From positions 1 to 64,000 of the forward strand of contig NZ_VFNP01000002.1 in NCBI RefSeq assembly GCF_006715635.1: 64,000 nucleotides of DNA. Direction: 5' to 3'. The stretch's first letter is position 1. Every line of letters begins with the position of its first letter. Below the pieces are notes generated by a model. The model worked only from the letters and a program-made list of their open reading frames with translations. It did no database searches and was not told the origin of the DNA. Origin of the DNA: Streptomyces sp. SLBN-118 (GTDB lineage Bacteria > Actinomycetota > Actinomycetes > Streptomycetales > Streptomycetaceae). Positions 7,968 to 15,947 of this stretch are shown piece by piece. The translations under genes and the position numbers were made by a program.

Positions 7968-8600
7968 TCAGCCCCAGGGCACGCGGTTCATAGCCGTCAC
8001 GGCCGTCGGCAGCATGGAGGACGTAGGTGTGCGCGGCGGCCAGGCGTGCAAGTACCGGGCAGCGGACGGGTCTCGGAGGATCCGGACATGCTGTTGGGCG
8101 CGGACGTCGAGCCGGTCGGGCAGATCCTCGGCGAGCAGCGGGGCCAGCAGCGCCAGGGGCAGGGCGATTCCGACGGGAACACCGTGGACGATCGCGTACA
8201 GGGCCGCGGCGCAGCCGACGAGAGCCAGCAGGGCCGCGGCGTAGCGCAGCGACCCGGGGATCGAGGCCGCCAGGCCGATGCGCCGGGCGGGCCGCCGGGT
8301 GAGCCAGCGCACCGCCAGACTGTCCGCATGCGTCGCGGCGGGCGGGAGAACACCGATGCGATAGGGCAGTTCGGGCAGGCTGCCATCGGCGGGAACTGTC
8401 CAGGCGAGCCATCCCCATCCGGTGCGTTCGTGGACCAGGCAGGGCTCGCCAGCCGTGGTGGAGGCTCCGGCGTCGTCGTACGGGAGATTCCCGGTGTGCA
8501 GAGCGCGGTCTCGCTCCGCCTCCCACCGAATGGGGTCGTGGGCGAAGGGCCGCAAGGGGGCCGTGGCGGCAGGCGGTGGAGTGTGCAGGGTGTCCGTCAT
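7968..8600 (-). CDS. Membrane protein, probably frameshifted at its C-terminus
   Basis: The 210-residue frame starts at ATG 8600, overlapping the stop of the upstream 8597-10051 gene by four bases, so the two are translationally coupled. It has a soluble N-terminal half and two hydrophobic helices (SLRYAAALLALVGCAAALYA and VGIALPLALLAPLLA). After DPSAARYLHA near 8035 the sequence loses its character, while another frame continues with RLAAAHTYVLHAADGRDGYE down to 7777. That suggests a frameshift and an originally longer helical tail. Proteins of this arrangement accompany plasmid replication genes in Streptomyces. Function is unknown; a spread-type membrane protein is possible. Confidence 0.55.
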   Translation of the reverse strand: MTDTLHTPPPAATAPLRPFAHDPIRWEAERDRALHTGNLPYDDAGASTTAGEPCLVHERTGWGWLAWTVPADGSLPELPYRIGVLPPAATHADSLAVRWLTRRPARRIGLAASIPGSLRYAAALLALVGCAAALYAIVHGVPVGIALPLALLAPLLAEDLPDRLDVRAQQHVRILRDPSAARYLHAWPPRTPTSSMLPTAVTAMNRVPWG

Positions 8601-10051
8601 GATCTGCTTCCTTCGCTCTCGCGGGTCAGCGCTGCATGGCAGGTGGTGCAGCTGCCGTCACCGTCGGGGTGGGCGCGCCGCGGTGTGGGGCCAGGGCACG
8701 TCTGGCACAGCGGCCAGCGCAGGCAGGCCGGGCAGAGGTCTTCGCCGGGGGCGGTTCCGGGAACGCCGCAGCCGGCGCATTCGACGAGGGCCCGATAGGT
8801 CAGGGCCTCGGTCGCGGTGCGGGCGGCGGACGCTGTCGATGAGCGTTCGGTTGTCGCCGGCGTGAACGGCTCGTCCCACGGGGGCGCGTCGTGGTGGTCC
8901 GCTGCGATGGCGGGCGGCGGGTAGGCCTGGGCGGCGCGGAGCCGGGCGGCGATGATCGCACCGGCCGAGGTACGCACCGGGGTCGGCAGGGGGCGGTCGG
9001 TGATGACGTGGCGCAGCTGCGCGGGGCTCCAGCCGGCGTCCATCATCACGGTCGCCACGCGGCCCTGATCGGTCAGCGCTTTCCCGGTCAGCAGCAGTTC
9101 AGGACGGCTCGCCCCGATCTCCAGCAGCAGCCGGATTCCCGGATGCATCTCGTCTGCCGGAGGCGGCGGTGCCAGGGACGCTGTCGCGTCCGAGGGGCCC
9201 GTCCTTCCGTTGGTGCGCGCGGCGTCGCCGCGGTCGCACGGACGGAGGGGGTGGGTCTTCTGCTTGTTGGTTTTCTTACTGATGGTGTTCTTAGTGCCGG
9301 GATCGGCCAACCCTGGCTCAGCCAATCCTGGATTACCCGACTCTGGTTGTGAGCTGGGGTTTTGCAGGGCAGGCAGGTCGGTGATGAAGTACAGCGCCTG
9401 CCCGAGGGTGCCGTCGGCGTTGCGGTCGCGTTCGCGCAGCAGGAATCCGTGCTTCTGCAGTTCCTCCAGGCCGGTGGTCACCGCGTCTACGCGTTCGCGG
9501 CCGTGTCGGGCCAGGTTGGCGACGGTTACCTGCCAGCCGTCCCGGTGGGTGCTGATGTAGCCGAAGAGCCCTTTCGCCTTGAAGGAGATCCGGCTGTCGC
9601 GGAACAACCCGTTGGCGATCTGCGTGAACTGATCTCCCGCCATCACCCCCCGGCGGATCCCCGCGCCGAAACCTGCGTCGCTGCCCGGCTCCTGGAAGGC
9701 GGGTGCCGATGCCGGGGCGATCAGCGGGACCTCCGAGGCGGCGGGGCAGTCGGTGATGCTGTAAGCGATCTCTCCGAGGGTGCCGTTCGGGCGGCGCAGG
9801 CGATCGCGGACCAGATAGCCGCACTTCTCCAGCTCGTTCAGCCCCGCCCGCACTGCATCCCGTCCGTCGGGGCCCAGGGCGACGAGCGCGGCGATGGTCA
9901 CCAGCCAGCCGTTTCGGTGCGTGCTGATGTAACCGAAGAGCCCCTTCGCCCTGTACGAGATCCGGCTGTCACGGAACAACCCGTTGGCGATCTGCGTGAA
10001 CTGATCAGCCGCCATCACCCCACGGCGGACCCCGGCCCCGAAGCCGCTCAT
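8597..10051 (-). CDS. Duplicated winged-helix protein with C-terminal zinc ribbons
   Basis: This 484-residue protein contains the same ~100-residue module twice: residues ~1-95 (MSGFGAGVRRGVMAADQFTQ ... RAKGLFGYISTHRNGWLVTI) and ~125-220 (GFGAGIRRGVMAGDQFTQIA ... KAKGLFGYISTHRDGWQVTV). These look like the helix-turn-helix modules of replication-type or plasmid regulatory proteins. A linker with PGLAEPGLADPG repeats and a Lys-rich patch follows. The C-terminus is Cys-rich (CAGCGVPG, CPACLRWPLCQTC, CTTCHAAL), probably zinc-binding. It overlaps the next gene by ATGA. A role in replication initiation or control is inferred from architecture and from the iteron-rich DNA just upstream. Confidence 0.6.
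   Translation of the reverse strand: MSGFGAGVRRGVMAADQFTQIANGLFRDSRISYRAKGLFGYISTHRNGWLVTIAALVALGPDGRDAVRAGLNELEKCGYLVRDRLRRPNGTLGEIAYSITDCPAASEVPLIAPASAPAFQEPGSDAGFGAGIRRGVMAGDQFTQIANGLFRDSRISFKAKGLFGYISTHRDGWQVTVANLARHGRERVDAVTTGLEELQKHGFLLRERDRNADGTLGQALYFITDLPALQNPSSQPESGNPGLAEPGLADPGTKNTISKKTNKQKTHPLRPCDRGDAARTNGRTGPSDATASLAPPPPADEMHPGIRLLLEIGASRPELLLTGKALTDQGRVATVMMDAGWSPAQLRHVITDRPLPTPVRTSAGAIIAARLRAAQAYPPPAIAADHHDAPPWDEPFTPATTERSSTASAARTATEALTYRALVECAGCGVPGTAPGEDLCPACLRWPLCQTCPGPTPRRAHPDGDGSCTTCHAALTRESEGSRS
9533..10024. repeat. Intragenic direct repeat, about 120 bp, offset 372 bp
   Basis: Bases 9533-9652 and 9905-10024 are direct repeats with only scattered mismatches, including a shared core of 20 or more identical bases around 9600 and 9970. 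The offset of 372 bases (124 codons) keeps the frame and doubles the winged-helix module of the overlapping minus-strand gene. Confidence 0.75.
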
Positions 10052-10301
10052 CGCCCTGCCCCTGGCGCAGGCCGTGCGTAGTGGCCACGGAAGTGCACCG
10101 TGCCCACCGGGGTGGGGCGGCCGGTGGGCACGGGTGCGGAGGCGTACGCGAGTTCCATGCCCTCAGCTCACCCGCCGACCCCGACCAGGCTGACGGCCAC
10201 CAGCCCCGACCATCGGTCACGATCCGGCAACACAGCCCTCTAGCTGCCGTGGTCGGGGTCACGGTCGGGCCACGCGTCCCCAGCACCGGCGCACATGTGG
10301 T

Positions 10302-10494
10302 TGCGCAGGCCGAATGCGCAGCCCCGGCCGGGCGGTGCGCAATCGATCTGCGCAACCGATCTAGGTTCGTGCGCAGTCAGGTTGCGGAGAGCGGATGCGC
10401 ACTCCCGCCCACGGCGCCCGATGTCCTGATGCTCAAAGCCGGGTGCCGCAATGCGCAGGCGCCTGCCGCAGCCGGGCAACGTCCGTCTGCGCAA
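10302..10494. repeat. TGCGCA palindrome cluster in the intergenic gap
   Basis: Eight copies of the palindromic hexamer TGCGCA occur within 193 non-coding bases: at 10302, 10315, 10336, 10349, 10370, 10396, 10452 and 10489. In DNA of about 70% GC this hexamer would be expected roughly once in 3 kb. The gap between the leftward winged-helix gene and the rightward transfer operon is about 700 bases and has no gene. An origin, oriT or regulator-binding region is plausible. Confidence 0.5.
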
Positions 10495-10596
10495 CGGCGT
10501 ACGGGGCCAGCCGCGGTATGGCATGTGAGCGTCACCGCGCTCGCCGGCCGGGGACTGGTGGCCGACAGGTTGAGCTCCCACCGACCGACGGCCAAC

Positions 10597-10740
10597 CCGT
10601 GGTCGGGCCCGTGGTCGGGCCGACCATGACCCCGACCATGAGCTTCGTATCCCCATCGTGACCGTGGTCGGGGTCTCGTGGTCGGTGGTCAGGTCGGGGT
10701 CGCCGGGTTTTCTCAAGGTCAGCAATCACACACTCTGACC
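10597..10740 (+). promoter_or_regulatory. GTGGTCGGG repeat array and shared leader of the conjugation operon
   Basis: Direct copies CGTGGTCGGG lie at 10598-10607 and 10609-10618, inverted CCGACCATGA copies at 10620-10640, and further direct copies at 10663-10673, 10676-10685 and 10691-10699. The part 10663-10740 aligns with 3075-3150 upstream of the replication-relaxation unit. More copies occur at 10174-10270. It directly precedes the TcpC-like gene, whose start is 14 bases after 10740. Confidence 0.6.
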
Positions 10741-10753
10741 TGGGAGTTTGACC

Positions 10754-11686
10754 ATGTCTCCTGGCAAGCAGGCCTCAGGCAACGAGACCGCTGCTCCGAT
10801 GGTCGCGGGCGCCCGGCTGGAGGCGATGCGGCGCCGCGTACGCCTTTCACGCCTGGCGGTCTGGACCGTCATCGCAGCCGGACCCGTCGCCCTGGCCGCC
10901 GCCATCACCTCCACCCCGACCACGGTCGAGACGGCCGCCGCCGCCAAGCCCACCGCCGTGCGCACCACGGCGCACGCCGCCGACCCGGGCGGCTATGCGC
11001 AGCTGTTCGTCAGCGCGTGGCTGCGCAGCAGCGCGGACGACGCCACCAGTGCGCAGGCGCGGCTTGCGCAGTCGATGGCGCCGGACGTCGAACTGCCCGA
11101 CCCAGCCACGGATGCGCAGTCGAAGCCTCAGTCCGTGACCACGGTGCGCAGTGCGCAGCGCGAGGGCGGCACCTGGTCGGTGACGGTGGCCGCGCAGTAC
11201 GCCGACGGATCGGTGCGGTACTACGCCGTACCGGTGGCCGCGGACCGCGCAGGCGCCTCGTTCACGGTGACCGGTGCGCCCGGCGTGGTCGCCGGCCCGG
11301 CCAGGGCCGCGGCGCCGACGCCGCCGTATGGCGTGAGCGTCCCGGAGGGTGATCTGTCCTCCGCCGTCGGGGAGTTCCTTGCCGCGTACCTGACTGGTGC
11401 CGGGGAGGTCAGTCGCTACCTCGCGCCCGGCGTCAAGGTGTCGGCCGTCTCCCCCGCCCCGTACACGACGGTCGCGGTGCAGCAGGTACTCGCTGTCGAG
11501 GAGGCGGCGGCCGCCGAGCAGGTGCCGGCCGACGGCACCGAGGTCCGCATCCTCGTTCAGGTGGAAGCCCGGGACGAGGGCGGGCGGTGGCCGCTGGCGT
11601 ACGAGGTCGCGTTGAAGGCCCGCTCCGGCCGGTGGGAAGTCGCGGCGCTGGAGTCCGGAACCGCCCAGGCGGGGGGTGCCCGGTGA
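10754..11686 (+). CDS. TcpC-like conjugal transfer protein
   Basis: The 310-residue protein has a short cytoplasmic N-terminus, one membrane helix (LAVWTVIAAGPVALAAAITS, ~35-55) and a long extracytoplasmic part with two related domains, ~75-175 and ~195-300. The domains contain YAQLFVSAWL and VGEFLAAYLTGAGEVSRYLA. Such a single-pass protein with two NTF2-like domains is the architecture of TcpC/VirB8-like transfer proteins of Gram-positive conjugation systems. ATG 10754 has GGGAG upstream; a TTG at 10748 is less likely. It is the first gene of an operon of overlapping genes that ends in a VirB4-like ATPase, which supports the assignment. It would scaffold the transfer channel in the membrane. 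Confidence 0.7.
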   Translation: MSPGKQASGNETAAPMVAGARLEAMRRRVRLSRLAVWTVIAAGPVALAAAITSTPTTVETAAAAKPTAVRTTAHAADPGGYAQLFVSAWLRSSADDATSAQARLAQSMAPDVELPDPATDAQSKPQSVTTVRSAQREGGTWSVTVAAQYADGSVRYYAVPVAADRAGASFTVTGAPGVVAGPARAAAPTPPYGVSVPEGDLSSAVGEFLAAYLTGAGEVSRYLAPGVKVSAVSPAPYTTVAVQQVLAVEEAAAAEQVPADGTEVRILVQVEARDEGGRWPLAYEVALKARSGRWEVAALESGTAQAGGAR

Positions 11687-12024
11687 ACACGGTGCACAGC
11701 CTGATGCTCGCCGGGCAGCTCGACGACCTCGGCGACTCGTGGATCAACATGTTCAAGGACTGGGCGACCAAGGGTCTGCAGGCCGGTCTGGTCTGCCTGG
11801 TCGTCATCATCATGATCCAGAAGTTCAGCCTCAAGGCCGGGATCGGCGCCTTGCTGCTGATGATCATCGCGCTGGGGTTGTACAACTCCCGCGAAGACCT
11901 GGCGAACATGTTCAAGGACGAGGTCAAGAACCCGGCCAAGGGCGCGCCCGCCGTCCCCGGCATCGTCCGTGGTCCCGATCCCGTCATGCGGGAGCACTCC
12001 GCAGGTGCGGAAGGCCGGCTGTGA
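11683..12024 (+). CDS. Small membrane protein of the conjugation operon
   Basis: GTG 11683 overlaps the stop of the TcpC-like gene (GTGA). The 113-residue product has two hydrophobic stretches (LQAGLVCLVVIIMI and IGALLLMIIALGLY, ~33-65), flanked by charged segments such as INMFKDWATKG and EDLANMFKDEVKNP. By position and topology it could be a pilin-like or channel-forming VirB2/VirB3-like subunit, but I see no diagnostic motif. Equivalent small genes sit at this place in other actinobacterial VirB4-containing operons. Confidence 0.6.
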   Translation: MNTVHSLMLAGQLDDLGDSWINMFKDWATKGLQAGLVCLVVIIMIQKFSLKAGIGALLLMIIALGLYNSREDLANMFKDEVKNPAKGAPAVPGIVRGPDPVMREHSAGAEGRL

Positions 12025-12599
12025 GCGCGGCCGCCGCCGGACGGGTAGGACGTTTCTACACCTCGGCCCGCCGCCATCCCTGGGTGCTGGGGAAGGTGGC
12101 GGACTGGAAGATCCCGCTCGGGCCGTACACCCCTGCGCAGATCGCGGTCGCCGTCGGCGGCGGCTTCCTTCTGGTCAAGACCATCAGCTGGTGGTCGTGG
12201 ATGGGGCCCGTACCGATCGCGGCCTGGCTGCTGGCGATCTGGGCGGTGCGCCGCCCGAAGATCCGGGGCCGCGCACCGATGCAGGCGGCGCTGGGCTGGG
12301 TGCTGTTGGGCTGGCAGCCCCGAGGAGGCCGGATCGGCGGGCGAGCCGCCCGCGACCGTGCTCCCCGCCCGCTGCTCGGCGGCTTCACGATCGAGGACGC
12401 ACTCACCCCCACCACGGCGGCCACACCGGCCCATGCGGCTCGGCGGCCTGCCGACCGGACACCGCGCCAAAGTCCCGCCCCAGTTCCCTCCTCCGCCCGC
12501 CATCGCACCCAGACGGCTGCTCCCGCGGCGCCGGTACAGCCGGTGTCGGGCATGCAGCAGCTGCTCGCACTCGCCGAGCGGGGCGGTGGTGTCCGGTGA
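12021..12599 (+). CDS. PrgI/SCO6880-like membrane protein of the conjugation operon
   Basis: GTG 12021 overlaps the previous stop by four bases. The 192-residue protein has two membrane segments (PAQIAVAVGGGFLLVKTISW and MGPVPIAAWLLAIWAVRRP, ~38-80). A basic region and a long Pro/Ala/Arg-rich, probably disordered tail follow, ending GMQQLLALAERGG. The arrangement matches the small integral membrane partner (PrgI/VirB3-like) that precedes VirB4 in Gram-positive and actinobacterial transfer operons. The next gene also starts within its stop codon, so all four are translationally coupled. Confidence 0.6.
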   Translation: MSAAAAGRVGRFYTSARRHPWVLGKVADWKIPLGPYTPAQIAVAVGGGFLLVKTISWWSWMGPVPIAAWLLAIWAVRRPKIRGRAPMQAALGWVLLGWQPRGGRIGGRAARDRAPRPLLGGFTIEDALTPTTAATPAHAARRPADRTPRQSPAPVPSSARHRTQTAAPAAPVQPVSGMQQLLALAERGGGVR

Positions 12600-14980
12600 G
12601 GATCCCGATCCGGCACATCGCCGGACACCTTCTCTGGTCGACGCACGGCAGCGTGTGGGCCCTCTACCGACTGCACCCCGGCCCGGACGCCCGCGGCCGC
12701 CGCGAGGAAACCGTCCAGGGCACGTACGTGCCCGCCGCGGTCCGCGACGAACAGCTCGCCAGGATCACCCACCTGATCCGCTCCCTGTCCGGCGCGCCAC
12801 GACTGATCGGGCTGTGTGCGCAGATCGATCCGGGCGAGGTCGCCCTGCGCATGATCGAAGGCATCGAACCGGCCGACACCGCACCGGATGACGGCCCGCA
12901 CCCGTGGGTGGAAAACGTCGAGGCCACGCTGGATCTGCTGGACGGCCAGGAGATGCACCGCCGCACGCTGTGGCTGGCCGTACCGCTGCAGACCGAGACA
13001 GCCGGCCTTCAGGTGTCGGCGTCGCTCGGGGCCATGTGGGCGGAGCTGTCCCCGATGCTGGGCATGCGCCCGGCGCCGGTGACGCGCCATGAGGTGAGCG
13101 CCTACCGCGAGCAGGCCGCCCGGGTGGAGGCCGCGCTCGCCGGCGGCGCCGCCTTCCGTCCGGCCCGTCCGGCAGAAATCGTGTGGATCGTCCAGCACGC
13201 CCTCCACCGAGGCCTGCCTGAACCCCTGCTGGCCGAAGCCGAAGCAAGCGATCTGTACGGCGGACAGGTCCGTGATGGCGTACTGCGCTCCCCCAGCTAC
13301 GCCGACCTCGGACAAGTGCGCCTGCAGGAAGGCGGCATCAACCCCGCACTCGACAACGTGGAGAACCTCAACAGCGCAGGCCAGATCACGCGGTCGGGGC
13401 GCAAGGCCTGGTGGCGGCTGAACAGCGCCTCCCCCCTCAGGCGGCGTTGGCTGCAGGTCGAAGCCGACGCCGGCACCGGCTACCAGGCACAGTTGGCGCT
13501 GGCCGAATGCCCACCCGCCGTCAGCCAGGACTCGGCCGACCTCTTCGCCCAGCTGGAAACCCTGGACTTCCCCGTCGACTACACCGTCGACCTCGCCCTG
13601 GTGCCCGCAGAGAAGGCTCGCGACCAGGTGCGGCGCAAGAAGAACGAACTGATCGACCAGGCCGACCAGTACGAGGCCCGGCCCACCGGGATGCCGGCCT
13701 CGCTGACCGATGCCGCCCGCGACCTGGGCGAGCTGGACGCCCGCCTCTCACGCACCTCGGTCGAAGTCGAGGTCCAGTCCGTCACTGTGCTGACGGTGTG
13801 GGGGCCGACCGCAGCCGTCTGCGACGCGCGGGCCCGGGCGTTGGCCGCGCTGCTCGGCGGGGCCGACTACCGGGCGGTGCGCCCGGCCGGCCTGCAGGAG
13901 GCCCTGTTCACCCTGGGGCTGCCCGGCACGGTGCGGCCCGGAGTGGTGCGGGAGTTCACCCAGCATCAGGTCTCCGAGGACTGGGCGCTGGGCGGGGCCT
14001 TCACCGCCTCGGAGGTCGGTGACCCGAACGGGATGTTCCTCGGTATCGACCTGGACTGCGGCACGACGCGCCCCGTGACGATCAACGTTGCGGACGCCCC
14101 CAAGGTGGATGCGTCCGCGTCAATGGGGATCGTCGGGGACCTGGGGGCAGGCAAGAGCGTCCTGGAGAAGCTGATCGCGGAGGCGGTGTGGGCGCGCGGC
14201 GGCTGCGCGATCTGCATCGACCGCACCCCCGTGCGCGAATGGGCGACCTTTGCCCGTACGGCCGCGAAGGGCCGCGTCCAGATCATCGACGCCGCCAAGG
14301 CCGAGGTGTCGATCGACCCGCTGCGCATGTTCAACGGACCCGAGGGCCGCCACTACGCCCTGTCCTACCTCACCCTCCAGCTCGGCATCGGCCCGATGAG
14401 CACCAGCGGCGAGGTCCTGCACCACGCCGTCGAGCAGGCCGCCGCCAGCGATGCCCCTTCCATGCACCGCGTGCTTCAGGTCCTCGAGGAGATGGCCACG
14501 AGCGAGGCCGGCAAGCGGCAGGACGCGGCCGCCACCCTCGCCGGACTCGTCCGTGTTGTGGCCACCAACTCCCTGGCCCGGATGGTGTTCGACCCGACGC
14601 TGCCGCCGGTGCGGCTGGACGCCTCCAGCACATCCGACATGATCGTGATCACCACGACCGGGCTGAAGCTGCCCGAGAATCGGTTGACGGCCTCCGCAGT
14701 TACGTACCTCGGCTCCGCCGACGGACAGTGCGGATGGTGGCTCCACTACACCAGGCGCGAGGAGGGCTTCGGTGAAGATGGCGACCTGGCCCACGTCCTC
14801 ACCCTCATCGCCCCTTGCGCCTGCGGCACCTACATCACCGTGGAACTGGTCGACGAAGACGCGCTGATCGTGATGCTCGACGAACTCGACACCCCGCCCG
14901 TCGCCTGCAACTACCGGTTGCGAGTCCGGGAGGCCAGCTGGGCCGACGCCCGGCACGACAGCACCGAGGCGCCCTTCTAG
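12596..14980 (+). CDS. VirB4-like conjugation ATPase, truncated and fused to an unrelated tail
   Basis: GTG 12596 overlaps the previous stop. The 794-residue product starts with an N-terminal region typical of VirB4/TraC proteins. A P-loop follows, GDLGAGKS with Lys520, then the family block around MIVITTTGLKLP at ~690. In VirB4 proteins that block is followed by about 200 residues holding the Walker B aspartates and the arginine finger. Here they are missing. Instead the frame continues with a Cys-containing domain (YLGSADGQCGWWLHYTRREE ... IAPCACGTYITVELVDEDAL) that resembles a separate small Streptomyces protein. I infer a deletion that fused two genes in frame. The ATPase is probably inactive, so the transfer system is likely dead here. 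Confidence 0.7.
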   Translation: MRIPIRHIAGHLLWSTHGSVWALYRLHPGPDARGRREETVQGTYVPAAVRDEQLARITHLIRSLSGAPRLIGLCAQIDPGEVALRMIEGIEPADTAPDDGPHPWVENVEATLDLLDGQEMHRRTLWLAVPLQTETAGLQVSASLGAMWAELSPMLGMRPAPVTRHEVSAYREQAARVEAALAGGAAFRPARPAEIVWIVQHALHRGLPEPLLAEAEASDLYGGQVRDGVLRSPSYADLGQVRLQEGGINPALDNVENLNSAGQITRSGRKAWWRLNSASPLRRRWLQVEADAGTGYQAQLALAECPPAVSQDSADLFAQLETLDFPVDYTVDLALVPAEKARDQVRRKKNELIDQADQYEARPTGMPASLTDAARDLGELDARLSRTSVEVEVQSVTVLTVWGPTAAVCDARARALAALLGGADYRAVRPAGLQEALFTLGLPGTVRPGVVREFTQHQVSEDWALGGAFTASEVGDPNGMFLGIDLDCGTTRPVTINVADAPKVDASASMGIVGDLGAGKSVLEKLIAEAVWARGGCAICIDRTPVREWATFARTAAKGRVQIIDAAKAEVSIDPLRMFNGPEGRHYALSYLTLQLGIGPMSTSGEVLHHAVEQAAASDAPSMHRVLQVLEEMATSEAGKRQDAAATLAGLVRVVATNSLARMVFDPTLPPVRLDASSTSDMIVITTTGLKLPENRLTASAVTYLGSADGQCGWWLHYTRREEGFGEDGDLAHVLTLIAPCACGTYITVELVDEDALIVMLDELDTPPVACNYRLRVREASWADARHDSTEAPF

Positions 14981-15098
14981 GGCCCGCGCATACTCCCCGG
15001 GCGCAGACCGCACGATGCAGCGACCCGTGGCTGGTCACCCGCCGGTTGGCCCGAGGGGCGTTTCGCGGGGCCGTTCGCCCGATCGGGCGTGCCAGTGA

Positions 15099-15947
15099 TC
15101 ATTGGTGCCCGAGGTCCGTCCTTCGCAGGTGGGCGAGCACGTCGGCGAGCGGGAGATCGTTCTGGTCCTTGTCTTTCTCCCAGAGCTGCATTACCGCGGC
15201 CGCCGCTTCGGCCATCTGTGGAGGCAGGCCTGCCGCACGCAATGCTTCCGCGACCTCGCCCATCTCTGGCGCCCATCGCCAGGCTCGCGCCGCGACACTC
15301 GGCAGGTAGCCCGGGTCGGAAAGGATCTCGGACGTCATGACCTTCGCTTCCGCGGTCAGAAGGTGAGCCACTCCGTATTGCTCGGCGAGTGCGTGTGAGA
15401 CGCCGGCGAGGGTGCGGGCGACCTTCTGGAAGCTGGCGAAAGCCATCTTCAGTGCCGATGCCGCGCCAAGTTCTGCGCCAGCCCGCCTGACATCGATTTC
15501 CGTGTTCTCAAACAACTCACCGATCAAGCCAACGACATGGGGGTCTCCAGAGAGGTAGAGACGGGCACGCCGGCCCTGGCCAGGCGGCGGACCGATGATC
15601 GCACCGTCCAGGATTGCGCAGCCGGGTGCCATTCTTTCCGCGGTCCGAAGCATTCGCTGCGGGCTGATCGCGTTGGCATCCACATACGTGCCCTCGAACT
15701 CGTGCGTCGCCACCGCGGCCGCGACGCTCTCGGCGGCCTGCGGTGGGCAGACGGAGAGCACGATCTCGCTCGCCGCCAAGGCCTCACCGAGCGACGAGCA
15801 CGGGATGAGTCCTGCCTTCTCGGCTCGCGAGCGCGTGAGATCGCTGCGGCCTTCGGCAACCCACAGAACCCGATGGCCGGACAGCACCGCCTGAGCGGCA
15901 AGTGGTGCGCCCATGGAGCCGGGGTGGAGCAGGGTCACCGTGGTCAC
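15099..15947 (-). CDS. NAD(P)-dependent dehydrogenase, 3-hydroxyisobutyrate/6PGDH type
   Basis: The 282-residue protein starts at GTG 15947, sharing one base with the stop of the upstream TPR gene (TAGTG). CCGGAGG lies just before it. The N-terminus has a dinucleotide-binding fold (VTLLHPGSMGAPLAAQAVLS, with G-S-M-G-A). SEIVLSVCPPQAA and YVDANAISPQ follow, as in beta-hydroxyacid dehydrogenases, and then the all-helical substrate domain with LGAASALKMAFASFQK, where the lysine is at the usual catalytic position. Such enzymes oxidise or reduce small hydroxyacids or imines; the substrate is unknown. Coupling to a TPR regulator suggests shared control. Confidence 0.75.
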   Translation of the reverse strand: MTTVTLLHPGSMGAPLAAQAVLSGHRVLWVAEGRSDLTRSRAEKAGLIPCSSLGEALAASEIVLSVCPPQAAESVAAAVATHEFEGTYVDANAISPQRMLRTAERMAPGCAILDGAIIGPPPGQGRRARLYLSGDPHVVGLIGELFENTEIDVRRAGAELGAASALKMAFASFQKVARTLAGVSHALAEQYGVAHLLTAEAKVMTSEILSDPGYLPSVAARAWRWAPEMGEVAEALRAAGLPPQMAEAAAAVMQLWEKDKDQNDLPLADVLAHLRRTDLGHQ

